Shown: positions 27,929-36,964 of the stretch, piece after piece
How the letters are laid out: each line of letters starts with the position of its first letter
How positions within the stretch are numbered: position 1 is the first letter of the stretch
DNA from: Roseobacter sp. MH60115
GTDB lineage: Bacteria; Pseudomonadota; Alphaproteobacteria; Rhodobacterales; Rhodobacteraceae
Reading direction: 5' to 3'
Assembly (NCBI RefSeq): GCF_015644665.1
Contig: NZ_JADOBQ010000003.1
Coordinates: forward strand, 186,001 to 250,000
DNA length: 64,000 nucleotides
Translations under genes and position numbers: made by a program
The notes under the pieces: generated by a model
Database searches by the model: none
What the model was told of the DNA's origin: nothing
Seen by the model: the letters and a program-made list of their open reading frames with translations, nothing else

Positions 27929-28714
27929 ATGCGCATTCTCATCACAAATGACGACGGTATCAACGCCCCCGGTTTAGAGGTGCTTCATGCCATTGCAACC
28001 GAGCTTGCCGGCGAGGGCGGCGAGGTCTGGACGGTCGCCCCCGCTTTTGAACAATCCGGCGTTGGTCATTGCATCAGCTACACCCATCCGATGATGATCA
28101 GCGAGTTTGGCCCCCGCCGCTTTGCCGCCGAAGGGTCACCCGCCGATTGCGTGCTTGCCGGTCTGCATGACGTGATGAAGGACACGCCCCCCGATCTGGT
28201 GTTGTCGGGCGTGAACCGGGGCAATAACTCCGCAGAAAACACGCTCTATTCCGGCACCATCGGCGGCGCGATGGAAGCCGCCTTGCAGGGCCTGCCCGCC
28301 ATTGCCCTGTCGCAATACTACGGCCCCGGCAATGCCAAGACGGCGAACCCGTTCGAGGCAGCGGCCCAGCATGGCGCCGAGGTGGTCCGGCGCATTCTGG
28401 CCCGCACGCCGGAAGAAAACGGCGGCTACCGGCTGTTTTACAACGTGAATTTCCCGCCGGTGACCGGCGCGGACGTCAAGGGCATCCGCCTCTCCACGCA
28501 AGGCATGCGCCCGGGCACGGGGTTTTCAACCGAACCACATCTCTCCCCCTCGGGCCGCCGCTTCCTCTGGATCAGGGGCGGTAACCAGCAGATCGCCACG
28601 GCGCCCGGCTCGGACGCTGCCGACAACCTTGAGGGCTATGTGTCTGTGACACCGATGCGGGCGGACCTCACGGCCCACGACATGATGGAACATCTCTCGG
28701 GCATCGCCACATGA
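27929..28714 (+). CDS. surE: 5'/3'-nucleotidase SurE
   Basis: The 261-aa SurE phosphatase opens with [15 protein letters not shown], which holds the metal-binding Asp pair, and has SGVNRGNN and the following [11 protein letters not shown] segment. It dephosphorylates nucleoside monophosphates and acts in survival of stress. ATG 27929 is the family start. It overlaps pcm by 4 bases (ATGA), and surE-pcm-nlpD is a conserved proteobacterial order. Confidence 0.97.
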   Translation: MRILITNDDGINAPGLEVLHAIATELAGEGGEVWTVAPAFEQSGVGHCISYTHPMMISEFGPRRFAAEGSPADCVLAGLHDVMKDTPPDLVLSGVNRGNNSAENTLYSGTIGGAMEAALQGLPAIALSQYYGPGNAKTANPFEAAAQHGAEVVRRILARTPEENGGYRLFYNVNFPPVTGADVKGIRLSTQGMRPGTGFSTEPHLSPSGRRFLWIRGGNQQIATAPGSDAADNLEGYVSVTPMRADLTAHDMMEHLSGIAT

Positions 28715-29355
28715 GCGAGGACGCGGAACGCAAAATGCAGTTTCTCTATGCGCTCCGCTCCAAGGGGGTCACAGACAAACGCGTGCTTTCCGCGATGGAG
28801 GCGATTGACCGCGGGCCGTTCATCCGGGGCATCTTTTCGGGTCGCGCCTATGAGGACATGCCGCTGCCCATCGCCTGTGGCCAGACCATCAGCCAGCCCT
28901 CGGTTGTCGGGCTGATGACCCAGGCCCTGCGCGTCAGCCCGCGCGACAAGGTGCTCGAGGTCGGCACCGGCTCGGGCTATCAGGCCGCCATCCTCAGCAA
29001 GCTGGCGCGGCGTGTCTATACCATCGACCGGCACAGCCGCCTGGTGCGCGAGGCGCGCGACCTCTTCGACGATATGGGGCTAACCAACATCACGGCCATC
29101 ACGGCAGATGGCAGTTTCGGCATTCCCGATCAGGCCCCCTTCGACCGCATCATCGTCACCGCCGCCGCAGAGGACCCGCCCGGCACCCTGATGGAACAGC
29201 TCAAGGTCGGTGGCATCATGGTGGTCCCTGTCGGGCAATCCGATGCGGTGCAGCACCTGATCGTGGTGCGCAAATCGGCAGAAGGCATTGAATACGAAGA
29301 ATTGCGTCAGGTTCGTTTCGTGCCTTTACTCGAAGGCTTGGGAAAGGACACATAA
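28711..29355 (+). CDS. pcm: Protein-L-isoaspartate O-methyltransferase
   Basis: The 214-aa SAM-dependent enzyme repairs isoaspartyl residues in aged proteins. The family's [14 protein letters not shown] and the SAM loop [13 protein letters not shown] are clear. The ATG overlaps surE by 4 bases. The partner nlpD lies 65 bp downstream, as in gammaproteobacteria, but rpoS is not found next to it. Confidence 0.97.
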   Translation: MSEDAERKMQFLYALRSKGVTDKRVLSAMEAIDRGPFIRGIFSGRAYEDMPLPIACGQTISQPSVVGLMTQALRVSPRDKVLEVGTGSGYQAAILSKLARRVYTIDRHSRLVREARDLFDDMGLTNITAITADGSFGIPDQAPFDRIIVTAAAEDPPGTLMEQLKVGGIMVVPVGQSDAVQHLIVVRKSAEGIEYEELRQVRFVPLLEGLGKDT

Positions 29356-29420
29356 GCTGTTATAAAGGGTGTTATAAAGTGTTGGACCAACCGACGCGTG
29401 GCCCGATTGAGGACAAGCAG

Positions 29421-30623
29421 ATGACCCTGACGATTTCGCGCAGACGAGCGTGCCTTTCGCTGATGACCGCAACGTCACTGGTGGTGTTGACCGCCTGTAC
29501 CGATCCGCTGGATTTCGACCTGCGCGGAGGCCTCGGCGGCTTCAGTACCGCAGGCGCAGCAACCGGCGTGACAACGGCAGAGCGACCGCAGCCCGATGAT
29601 CGCGGCGTCATCTCCTACCCGAACTATCAGGTGGCGGTGGCCGAACGCGGTGACACGATCCAGAGCATCGCATCGCGCCTCGGCGTCAGCACGCCGGAAC
29701 TGGCGCGGTTTAACGGGATCGAGGCCGACGTGCCGCTGCGACAGGGTGAGGTGATTGCCCTGCCGAAACGGGTGGCCGAACCCTCCGCCGCAACCGGCGC
29801 CGTGGCGACAGGCCCGATCCAGTCCGGGAACGTCGACATCGGCACGCTGGCCGGTGATGCGATCAACCGGGCCCCCGAAGGTCAGGGGGTGCAAACCGCC
29901 GCCCTGCCCCCCGCAACAGCGGCACCAGCCCCGGGCCCGCAAAGCGGCGAAGAGCCCACCCGCCACAAGGTAGAGCGGGGCGAGACTGCCTACACCATCG
30001 CGCGCCTCTATCAGGTGCCGGTCAAATCACTGGCGGAATGGAATGGTCTGGGCTCGGATTTTGCTATCCGTGAAGGGCAGTATCTTTTGATCCCGGTCGC
30101 GAAACAGGCAGCCCCTGCCCCGGTTGCAACCGCCGCGGTGACCCGACCCGGCGCGGGCTCTCCGACACCGACGCCGCCCAGTGCTGTGAAGCCCTTACCG
30201 GACACAAAACCACAGAAAACCGTTGCCGCCCCGCCGCCCGTGGATGTGGGAGAGCAGACGCAAACCTCCTCTGACGCGCGTATGGTGTTCCCGGTCTCTG
30301 GCTCGATCATCCGTGAATACGCCAAGGGCAAGAACGAAGGCATCAACATCAAGGCCGATGCCGGCGCGCCCGTTAAAGCGGCCGATGCAGGCACGGTGGC
30401 TGCAATCACCAAAAGCGCTGACGGTGTGCCGATCATCGTCGTCCGGCACGACCCGGAACTGCTCACCGTCTATGCGAATGTGACGGATGTCTCGGTTGAG
30501 AAAGGCACCAAGGTGACACGCGGTCAGCCCATGGCCAAACTGCGCAGTGGCAGCGACGCCTACGTGCATTTCGAGGTGCGCAAAGGTTTCGACAGTGTTG
30601 ATCCGATGCCCTACCTGCAGTGA
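29421..30623 (+). CDS. NlpD-like lipoprotein with two LysM domains and a LytM domain
   Basis: The 400-aa lipoprotein has a lipobox ending at Cys26 (LTAC). Two LysM peptidoglycan-binding repeats follow, the first near 65-110 and the second near 180-225, then a C-terminal M23/LytM domain. The zinc ligands of active M23 enzymes look lost: HxGxD is NEGIN, YAH is YAN, and HxH is YVH. That is the state of NlpD and EnvC, which activate amidases instead of cutting peptidoglycan themselves. ATG 29421 follows GAGGA. A regulatory role in cell division is inferred from this. Confidence 0.88.
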   Translation: MTLTISRRRACLSLMTATSLVVLTACTDPLDFDLRGGLGGFSTAGAATGVTTAERPQPDDRGVISYPNYQVAVAERGDTIQSIASRLGVSTPELARFNGIEADVPLRQGEVIALPKRVAEPSAATGAVATGPIQSGNVDIGTLAGDAINRAPEGQGVQTAALPPATAAPAPGPQSGEEPTRHKVERGETAYTIARLYQVPVKSLAEWNGLGSDFAIREGQYLLIPVAKQAAPAPVATAAVTRPGAGSPTPTPPSAVKPLPDTKPQKTVAAPPPVDVGEQTQTSSDARMVFPVSGSIIREYAKGKNEGINIKADAGAPVKAADAGTVAAITKSADGVPIIVVRHDPELLTVYANVTDVSVEKGTKVTRGQPMAKLRSGSDAYVHFEVRKGFDSVDPMPYLQ

Positions 30624-30904
30624 CGGGCGCATCGGTTCAATTAGTCTAAAACTGTCAAAGCACTGAAGTGGCAGGGGAAATGCCGTGATCTTACCCTAGT
30701 AGAGGGTCACGCGCCCTTTTGCGGCCGTGTTTTGCGGTCATGACGCAGCTTTCAATCGGGCTACCCAAACCTTCCCAGCCTCATTTTCCCTAGAAACTCA
30801 AGACAGGCGAGTTTGCAAATCACTGCGCACAACTTTGCAAAGTATTCGAGCTGCAGTCAGGCCCTGTGCACGCCGCGCCGAGGTTGTTCGCTTGATCCAA
30901 CCGG
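30624..30904. other. Intergenic region between convergent nlpD-like and DUF815 genes
   Basis: This 281-bp gap holds a small hairpin at 30693-30707 (ACCCT-AGTAG-AGGGT) before a short T-run, which may be a weak bidirectional terminator, and a perfect 10-bp palindrome CTTTGCAAAG at 30833-30842. A second TTTGCAAA lies just left of it. No convincing gene is seen. Confidence 0.45.
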
Positions 30905-31750
30905 TCAATCGGCGAGTACCACACCCCGCCTACCCGCCAAATCGGTGAAATACTGCCAGGCCACCCGACCTGACCGCGCGCCACGGGTGGCCTGCCATTC
31001 AATGGCTTCCGCGCGCAGGTCATCTTCCGAGATTTTTACGCCATAGGCATCGCAATAGCCGCGGATCATCTCCAGATACTGGTCCTGGTCACAGGGGTGG
31101 AAGCCCAGCCACAGCCCGAAGCGATCAGACAGCGATACCTTTTCCTCAACCGCTTCGGAGGGGTTGATCCCGCTGCCACGCTCGTTTTCGATCATGTCAC
31201 GGGGCATCAGATGACGCCTGTTCGATGTGGCGTAGAGCACCACATTCTCGGGTCGCCCCTCAATACCACCGTCCAGCACCGCTTTCAGGCTCTTATAATG
31301 CGCATCGTCATGCCCAAAGGACAGATCGTCACAAAACAGGATAAAGCGATACGGTGCGCCGCGCAGCAGGTTCAGCAACCGACCAACAGAGGGCAGATCC
31401 TCGCGCTGCAGTTCCACGATACGCAAAACCTCATGTCGTGCATGAACTTTGCCATGTATTGCCTTCACAAGGCTTGATTTTCCCATACCCCGCGCACCCC
31501 AAAGCAGCGCGTTATTCGCCGGCAGCCCGCGGGCAAGCTGTTCGGTATTCTTCAGCAAGGTGTCCCGGGATCGGTCCACACCAACCAGCAAAGGCAGGTC
31601 CACCCGCGCGACACGCTGTACCGGCTCCAGACGATCCGGGTCCACATGCCAAACAAAGGCCGGCGCCACGGAAAAATCAGGCGCGGGTTGCGGCGCTGGC
31701 GCCATGCGCTCCAGTGCCGCCGCGATGCGGTCCATCGGATCGTCGATCAC
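30905..31750 (-). CDS. DUF815 ATP-binding protein
   Basis: The 281-aa protein is a P-loop ATPase of the DUF815 family: Walker A WGARGMGKSS, Walker B-like FILFCDDLSFG, and a sensor-type YATSNRRHLMPRDM. It is AAA+-like and cytosolic, with no known substrate. Its start overlaps the tatC stop by 4 bases, so it is the last gene of the tat operon, an arrangement I do not know to have functional meaning. Confidence 0.87.
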   Translation of the reverse strand: MIDDPMDRIAAALERMAPAPQPAPDFSVAPAFVWHVDPDRLEPVQRVARVDLPLLVGVDRSRDTLLKNTEQLARGLPANNALLWGARGMGKSSLVKAIHGKVHARHEVLRIVELQREDLPSVGRLLNLLRGAPYRFILFCDDLSFGHDDAHYKSLKAVLDGGIEGRPENVVLYATSNRRHLMPRDMIENERGSGINPSEAVEEKVSLSDRFGLWLGFHPCDQDQYLEMIRGYCDAYGVKISEDDLRAEAIEWQATRGARSGRVAWQYFTDLAGRRGVVLAD

Positions 31751-32661
31751 TTCAGCTGATCCTCGGAGATGTCATCGGCTTCTTCATCGTCATCCTCGAA
31801 CCAGACACCTTCCTCGCGCAGCTTAGCTTCGCGCTTGGTCTCCACCCGCCGGACAAGGAAAATAGACACCTCGTAGAGCCCGTAGACCACCGTAAAGAGG
31901 ATGCCCTGCGTGATGACATCGGGCGGCGTGACCAATGCAGCCAGCACAAGAATGGCCACGACAGCATACTTCCGGACGTTGCCAAGCCCCTCGGCATTCA
32001 CCAACCCGGCCTTGCCCATCAGTGTCAAAAGCACGGGCAGCTGAAAGCAAAGCCCGAAAGCCATGATGAATTTCAGCGTGATATCTAGGGATTCGTTCAC
32101 CTTGCCGAAGAAGGTAATGCGAATACCCTCCTGCGCGGCACCGGCGACAACCGGCACCTGATCGGCACCGGTGATAGACCCCATAAGATCGGCGATGATC
32201 GAAGGCACATCCGCAAAGCCGAGGAAAAACGCCATGGCCAGCGGGGTCACGACGAAATGTGCAAAGGATGCGCCCAGCAGGAACATGACGGGCGAGGCGA
32301 TCAGGAAAGGCAGAAAGGCGTTCTTTTCCGTGCGGTAAAGCCCCGGCGCCACGAAGCGCCAGAGCTGCACCCCGATCACCGGAAAGGCCAGCGCAAAGCC
32401 AAAGACCATCGAGATGCGGAACAGCGTAAACAGGTATTCCTGCGGCGAGGTATATTGCATCGTGGGCGATGGATCGCCCAATTCGCGCAGGGTTTCCTCG
32501 ATCGGCCCCAGGAGGAACTGCAGGATCGGCTCCGCCACCGTAAAGGCCAGCACAATGCCGATCAGAAAGGCGATCACCGAGCGGATCAACCGCGTGCGCA
32601 GTTCTGCCAGATGTTCGATCAGCGGGGCGGCGCTTTCGTCAATGTCGTCAGATGCGCTCAT
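31747..32661 (-). CDS. tatC: Sec-independent protein translocase TatC
   Basis: The 304-aa protein has six transmembrane helices and the conserved N-terminal motif with [10 protein letters not shown]. TatC recognises twin-arginine signal peptides with TatB. It has a charged C-terminal tail of about 30 residues rich in Glu and Asp. It overlaps tatB by 4 bases and DUF815 by 4. Confidence 0.97.
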   Translation of the reverse strand: MSASDDIDESAAPLIEHLAELRTRLIRSVIAFLIGIVLAFTVAEPILQFLLGPIEETLRELGDPSPTMQYTSPQEYLFTLFRISMVFGFALAFPVIGVQLWRFVAPGLYRTEKNAFLPFLIASPVMFLLGASFAHFVVTPLAMAFFLGFADVPSIIADLMGSITGADQVPVVAGAAQEGIRITFFGKVNESLDITLKFIMAFGLCFQLPVLLTLMGKAGLVNAEGLGNVRKYAVVAILVLAALVTPPDVITQGILFTVVYGLYEVSIFLVRRVETKREAKLREEGVWFEDDDEEADDISEDQLK

Positions 32662-33110
32662 GTTTCACTCTTTGCGGGGGGTTCGGCATCGCGCGCGGCC
32701 TCAAGCTCGGCCGCCTTGGCCTGCGCTTCCTGCGCCTCTTTCATCTTGCGATCCGCTGCAGCGCGCGCCGTCGCGGCCTGAATTTTCTTTGTATCTTTTG
32801 CCCGCTGCTCGGCCAGCTTGCCGGTCTCACTGTCAGGATCGAACTTCCCCAGATCGGCAGCGGCGTTTTTCACGCCATCCATCGCGGAGTTGATCGGGTT
32901 CGTTGCCGTTTTCAGCCCCTTGGCCACGTCCTTCATGCCGGTTTCATCGGCGGCATCATTCATGGCCCGGCTGAACTCGCGCGCCATGCCCTTGGCCTTG
33001 CCCACGGCCTGCCCCAGCTTTCGGAACAGAACCGGCAAATCCTTGGGACCCACAACGATGAGCGCGACGATGCCGATGACCAGCATCTCCGTCCAACCGA
33101 TATCGAGCAT
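32658..33110 (-). CDS. tatB: Sec-independent protein translocase TatB
   Basis: The 150-aa protein has an N-terminal transmembrane helix starting [26 protein letters not shown], the TatB pattern with the invariant Pro-Lys-Asp, then an amphipathic helix and a long Ala-rich, Lys-rich tail. It forms the receptor complex with TatC. It starts 3 bp after the tatA stop. Confidence 0.96.
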   Translation of the reverse strand: MLDIGWTEMLVIGIVALIVVGPKDLPVLFRKLGQAVGKAKGMAREFSRAMNDAADETGMKDVAKGLKTATNPINSAMDGVKNAAADLGKFDPDSETGKLAEQRAKDTKKIQAATARAAADRKMKEAQEAQAKAAELEAARDAEPPAKSET

Positions 33111-33113
33111 GGT

Positions 33114-33323
33114 TTAGACCTTGTCTTTCTCGGTCTCGGGCGTGACGTCCTTGGCCTCTTCGGCCTTGGCGATTTCGTCCTGGCCTTCGCTGATGCCTTT
33201 CTTGAACGAGGTGATGCCCTTGCCCACTTCGCCCATGAGGCTCGAGATTTTGCCGCGGCCAAAGAGCACGAGCACCACCACGGCAATCAGCAGCAGGCCC
33301 GGCAGACCAATATTGTTCAACAT
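33114..33323 (-). CDS. tatA: Sec-independent protein translocase TatA
   Basis: The 69-aa protein has one transmembrane helix ([21 protein letters not shown]) and the conserved [14 protein letters not shown] amphipathic part. TatA forms the pore-like assembly of the pathway. ATG 33323 follows GGGAGAA, so the longer reading to 33371 is not needed. It is the first gene of tatA-tatB-tatC-DUF815. Confidence 0.95.
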   Translation of the reverse strand: MLNNIGLPGLLLIAVVVLVLFGRGKISSLMGEVGKGITSFKKGISEGQDEIAKAEEAKDVTPETEKDKV

Positions 33324-33472
33324 ATCATTTCTCCCATATCGTGCGAATCCCGACAACAGGGACCCGCTCAAGTCGCGTATAGAATTACGGAAATCCCGCA
33401 GGCCCCGAAAGCGCAGATGCGCCCAAACGGCTTTGAACGCCCGTCACTTATTCAAGAAATCGCGGTCCTTGA

Positions 33473-33504
33473 ACATCAACTGACAGGTTTATGTCAGTTG
33501 ATGT
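33473..33504. promoter_or_regulatory. Perfect 13-bp inverted repeat, candidate operator
   Basis: ACATCAACTGACA (33473-33485) and TGTCAGTTGATGT (33492-33504) are perfect reverse complements with a 6-bp spacer. TTGAAC, a possible -35, overlaps the left arm. It lies 45 bp before the ABM-like gene, whose neighbour is a WYL regulator, so it is probably that regulator's site. It also lies upstream of tatA on the other strand. Confidence 0.7.
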
Positions 33505-33548
33505 CTGCCATGTCCACGTCGAACGCAAGATACAGAAAGGATACGTTC

Positions 33549-33923
33549 ATGCGCAGACTCACGCGTCTTACCCCCCTTGTACCCTTTGCGGCAGCGGATG
33601 CTGCCGGGGGCGGCACGGCACAGATGCCGGTTGCCGAAATTGTGACCTACACCGTCAAGGAGGGTATCAAAACCGAAGACCTGTTGCAGGCGGCGCGCAA
33701 GACCGAAGCCTTCCTGCGCGACACCGGTGCCGTCCTCTCCCGTCAATTGTCGCGCGATGAGAGCGGCCTCTGGACCGACTACATCCTCTGGACATCGCTT
33801 GAGGCGGCCAAGGCCACCGAAGCGCAGGCAATGGAACGCCCTGAATTCGCTACATTCTTTGCCATGATGGCGGAGGGATCAGCGCAGTTGCGCCATGCGC
33901 CGGTTCTGATGCAGATGGACTAG
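33549..33923 (+). CDS. Small ABM-like (dimeric alpha/beta barrel) protein
   Basis: This 124-aa protein has a short N-terminal segment (about 25 residues, alanine-rich, possibly exported) and then an antibiotic-biosynthesis-monooxygenase-like ferredoxin fold, seen in VAEIVTYTVKEGIKTEDLL and LSRDESGLWTDYILWTSLEAA. Such domains bind small molecules or catalyse cofactor-free oxidation; the ligand is unknown. ATG 33549 follows AGAAAGGA. It is 27 bp upstream of the WYL regulator and downstream of the inverted repeat, so the two form a probable self-regulated unit. Confidence 0.72.
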   Translation: MRRLTRLTPLVPFAAADAAGGGTAQMPVAEIVTYTVKEGIKTEDLLQAARKTEAFLRDTGAVLSRQLSRDESGLWTDYILWTSLEAAKATEAQAMERPEFATFFAMMAEGSAQLRHAPVLMQMD

Positions 33924-33950
33924 ACGGCGGGTCGGTGGCAGGGTCGACCC

Positions 33951-34616
33951 ATGCGCCGCACTGACCGCCTTTTCGACATTATACAGATCCTGCGTGACGG
34001 GAAACTGCACCGCGCGCAGGACATCGCGGAAACCCTCGAAGTCTCAACCCGCACGATTTACCGCGATATGGATACGCTCGTGGCCTCCGGCGTGCCGGTG
34101 GAGGGTGAACGCGGCGTGGGCTACATGATCACCGAAGCCATAAGCCTGCCGCCGCTGAACCTCACCGTTGCGGAGCTGGAGGCGCTGAACCTCGGCATGG
34201 CGATTGTGGCGGAAGCCGCTGACCCTGATCTGAAAGCCGCCGCGCTCAGCCTTACCGACAAGGTTGATGCGGTCCTGCCCACAAAGACCATCGCCGATGC
34301 CGATCAGTGGAAATTTGCGGTCTACCCTTTCGCGGATGCCGCACGCGGGTTCGCCCACATGCCGACGCTGCGCGCGGCGATCCGGGCCAAGCAGAAACTG
34401 CGCCTGACCTATACCTCCAAGGAGGCGCGGGTGACCACGCGGACGATCCGCCCCCTGCACATGGAGTACTGGGGGCGGATCTGGACGCTCACATCCTGGT
34501 GCGAATTGCGCAATGATTTCCGCGTGTTCCGGGTCGATTTGATCCAAACGGCAGAGGCGCTTCCGGAGCTTTTTGTCGATGAGCCCGGAAAGACGCTGGC
34601 CGACTACGTGCCCTGA
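33951..34616 (+). CDS. YafY-type WYL-domain transcriptional regulator
   Basis: The 221-aa protein has an N-terminal HTH_11 domain (about 1-60; RTDRLFDIIQILRDGKLHRAQDIAETLEVSTRTIYRD type) and a C-terminal WYL-like ligand domain. WYL proteins sense small ligands or nucleic acids. It is preceded by the ABM-like gene and the inverted repeat, which fits autoregulation. It may control only this pair; that is inference. Confidence 0.9.
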   Translation: MRRTDRLFDIIQILRDGKLHRAQDIAETLEVSTRTIYRDMDTLVASGVPVEGERGVGYMITEAISLPPLNLTVAELEALNLGMAIVAEAADPDLKAAALSLTDKVDAVLPTKTIADADQWKFAVYPFADAARGFAHMPTLRAAIRAKQKLRLTYTSKEARVTTRTIRPLHMEYWGRIWTLTSWCELRNDFRVFRVDLIQTAEALPELFVDEPGKTLADYVP

Positions 34617-34670
34617 GGCGTCGCAGATCGGTCACCGCGCAAGGAGTGTGGGACGCTAACGCTTTTGCGC

Positions 34671-34901
34671 TCAGCAGCCCGCCGCGTTGTTCCCGGCAAG
34701 ACCACCTGCCACCGCACCACCTGCGGTCAGGATATCTCTGCCAGATCCGCCACCCAGCTGATTGCCAACAGCAGCACCGGCCAGAGCACCGGCGACACCG
34801 GCGCCGGCACATCCGACCTGCCGTTGTTGTTGCGGGGTTGTTGCGCAGGCCTGCAGCACTGCCATCACACCCAAAGCGCTGAGAATACCGAATTTTTTCA
34901 T
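34671..34901 (-). CDS. Small glycine-zipper lipoprotein
   Basis: A 76-aa lipoprotein with lipobox LQAC near residue 19 and two Gly/Ala-rich segments (GAGVAGALAGAAVG and AGGAVAGGLAGNNA) typical of glycine-zipper 2TM or OmpA-like zipper proteins. It should be anchored in the outer or inner membrane. Function is unknown. It is convergent with the WYL regulator and has its own leader. Confidence 0.8.
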   Translation of the reverse strand: MKKFGILSALGVMAVLQACATTPQQQRQVGCAGAGVAGALAGAAVGNQLGGGSGRDILTAGGAVAGGLAGNNAAGC

Positions 34902-35003
34902 CGTACTGGTCCTTTTTCAAACATTAGGTCGCCCGCGACATGCAGCGCGCCCGTAAAGGGATAACGCATAAAGTCCGAAAATAGTCCAAACTATCAAAAA
35001 AAG

Positions 35004-35372
35004 TTACTGGCTTTGAGCGCGCAGCCGCCAATCGGTTTGCGGCGGCAGAAAAGCCTCGACGCTGGCTTGCGCGATCACAATCGGGTCATCCGTGTCCGTG
35101 CCGACGTTCAGCCCGCCCTTGACCACGCGCACCTCTGCGCGGCCCCGCGGCAGGGTAGACACGAGGGTGTCCACATCCACGGCCTCGGGGTCTTGCACCC
35201 CGACGGTGACCTGAACCCGCATCTGGTCGTGGCTCAGCCCAACCGCACCAAAGATCGGCAGCGACGAGTGCCGAAACGCATCCTCGATCGCACGTTTGGC
35301 CGCCTTGGTGTAATCCTGCCCGTGCAGGTCGTTGCCCATGCCCATTTCGATGATCAGACGTTGTTCAGCCAT
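35004..35372 (-). CDS. Lin0512 family protein, copy 1
   Basis: A 122-aa protein of the Lin0512 family (function unknown), with the family N-terminus RLIIEMGMGNDLHGQDYTKAA. It is a paralogue of the next gene: both share GMG, YT-AA-RG or RAI, and VGVQ(N)PEAV(N/D)V. Its start overlaps the other's stop by 8 bases, so the two are translationally coupled, and the products may form a heteromer. They follow an ABC transporter ATPase gene on the same strand. Confidence 0.82.
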   Translation of the reverse strand: MAEQRLIIEMGMGNDLHGQDYTKAAKRAIEDAFRHSSLPIFGAVGLSHDQMRVQVTVGVQDPEAVDVDTLVSTLPRGRAEVRVVKGGLNVGTDTDDPIVIAQASVEAFLPPQTDWRLRAQSQ

Positions 35373-35715
35373 CGGCCCGCTCCATGTCAAAGCCCACGGT
35401 CAGCGCCACATTGGCCATGATCGTCGGGTTGCCCTCGCCCTCCGGGCGCGCAATATCCAGCCCGCCGTGCTGCACATGCACCTCTGCCTGACCGTAGGGA
35501 AAGACCTTGAGCACCTCGGCCACATTCACCGCCTCGGGGTTTTGCACGCCAATGTCGACGCGGATCTGCATATCCGTTTTCTCAAACCCGAACAGCTCCG
35601 CCAGGTTGATCGAATTGTGCCAGAGCGCGTCCTTCACCCCCCGCACCGCCGCCTGCGTATAGTCGCCGCGCCGCAGCGAGGTGCCCATCCCGAATTCCAC
35701 CAACAGTCTTGTCAT
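35365..35715 (-). CDS. Lin0512 family protein, copy 2
   Basis: A 116-aa paralogue of the preceding gene, with MTRLLVEFGMGTSLRRGDYTQAA. ATG 35715 has GGAGG six bases upstream; an ATG at 35721 would touch the ribosome site. The copies differ enough that this is an old duplication. No function is known. It lies 21 bp after the ABC ATPase stop. Confidence 0.82.
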   Translation of the reverse strand: MTRLLVEFGMGTSLRRGDYTQAAVRGVKDALWHNSINLAELFGFEKTDMQIRVDIGVQNPEAVNVAEVLKVFPYGQAEVHVQHGGLDIARPEGEGNPTIMANVALTVGFDMERADG

Positions 35716-35736
35716 CGCCATCCTCCTCTGTGCCCC

Positions 35737-36819
35737 TCAGGCATCGAATACAAAACACCTGTCACGCCGGATCGTCAGCCACATGACGGTCCCCGGCTGC
35801 GGCAGGAATACATTGGGCACCGTCGCGCGCAGAACGGAACCGTCATAGTCCATCGCAAATTCCACAAGGCTTTCATTGCCCATGAACCGCGCCCGCTGCA
35901 CGACGCCCCGCGCTGCGGTGCCATCCGTCGCGGTCGGTTTGGGCCCCTGCCCGTTCCGGTCGAAATCAATGCGCAGATGTTGCGGCCTGAAAACGATGTG
36001 CACATCCGTGCCATCCGGGACCCCGGGGGCGAGAAACTGGCCGAAGGGGGTTTCCGCCAAGGCGCCGCTCACCGTGGCCTGCAGCACATTTGCATCCGAG
36101 AAGAAAGCCACGGCAGCGCGGTCCACGGGACGGGTGTAGACGTTATAGGGCGCGCCCTGCTGCACGATCCTGCCGTCGCGCATCAGGGCGATCTCATCGG
36201 CCATGCGCATGGCCTCTTCGGGCTCGTGGGTGACCAGCAGGACGGCGGTATTCTCTTCCTTGAGGATGGTCAGGGTCTCGTCCCGGATGCCATCCCGGAG
36301 CCGGTTGTCGAGGCCGGAGAAGGGCTCATCCATCAGCATGATCTTGGGCCGGGGCGCCAGCGCACGCGCCAGCGCCACCCGCTGTTGTTCACCGCCCGAC
36401 AGCTGATGCGGAAACCCGTCGATAAAGCGTATGAGGTCGACCCGCTCCAGCAATTCCTCGACGCGCGCGCGTTTCTGGGCTTTGGTGGCCTTTTTCAGGC
36501 CAAAGGCCACATTTTCGGCCACGCTGAGATGCGGGAAGAGGGCGAAATCCTGGAACATCAGGCCGATCTCGCGCCGCTCCGGCGGCAGGCGGAAAATCGT
36601 GTCGCAGACCAGCTGACCGTCCACGTAAATCTCGCCGCTGTCCTGTATTTCCACGCCCGCGATCATGCGTAGCGTGGTGGATTTACCACAGCCAGACGGG
36701 CCCAGCAGGCAGGTCACCTGCCCCGGCTGAATGGCGATGCTGACATTATCGACCACGGCGCGCCCGTCAAAGACGCGGCACAGGTTCCTGATGTCCAGCC
36801 GTGCGGGGGGAGTGGTCAC
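35737..36819 (-). CDS. ABC transporter ATP-binding protein, FbpC/PotA-like
   Basis: The 360-aa ATPase has Walker A GPSGCGKST, signature LSGGEQQR, Walker B LMDEPFSGLD and a C-terminal TOBE-like regulatory domain. The closest families import iron(III), spermidine or sulfate, but no permease or binding-protein gene is adjacent, so it is an orphan here. The start is uncertain: GTG 36819 is chosen, but TTG 36831 is possible. Hairpins lie directly upstream. Confidence 0.85.
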   Translation of the reverse strand: MTTPPARLDIRNLCRVFDGRAVVDNVSIAIQPGQVTCLLGPSGCGKSTTLRMIAGVEIQDSGEIYVDGQLVCDTIFRLPPERREIGLMFQDFALFPHLSVAENVAFGLKKATKAQKRARVEELLERVDLIRFIDGFPHQLSGGEQQRVALARALAPRPKIMLMDEPFSGLDNRLRDGIRDETLTILKEENTAVLLVTHEPEEAMRMADEIALMRDGRIVQQGAPYNVYTRPVDRAAVAFFSDANVLQATVSGALAETPFGQFLAPGVPDGTDVHIVFRPQHLRIDFDRNGQGPKPTATDGTAARGVVQRARFMGNESLVEFAMDYDGSVLRATVPNVFLPQPGTVMWLTIRRDRCFVFDA

Positions 36820-36831
36820 GTGGTCGCCCAA

Positions 36832-36868
36832 ATCCGATAGATTTCATCGGATAACGGGCTATCAGCCC
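36832..36868 (-). promoter_or_regulatory. Two adjacent inverted repeats upstream of the orphan ABC ATPase
   Basis: ATCCGAT (36832-36838) and ATCGGAT (36846-36852) form a perfect 7-bp inverted repeat with a 7-bp spacer; next to it GGGCT-ATC-AGCCC (36856-36868) forms a tight hairpin. Both would be in the leader RNA or promoter of the ATPase gene and may be an operator or attenuating structure. Confidence 0.5.
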
Positions 36869-36964
36869 TTTGCCGTGCCCGCAAGCGCTGTGGCCTCATG
36901 TTGCATTCTGCGGCGCGGGCAGATCGTCTTGCGCGCGGTTCAACCGGTGCAGCCAAAGCCCGCC

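Noticed and set aside
30727-30948. 73-codon plus-strand frame after the nlpD-like gene
   Set aside because: No ribosome site, no hydrophobic or conserved segment, and it runs into the convergent DUF815 gene.
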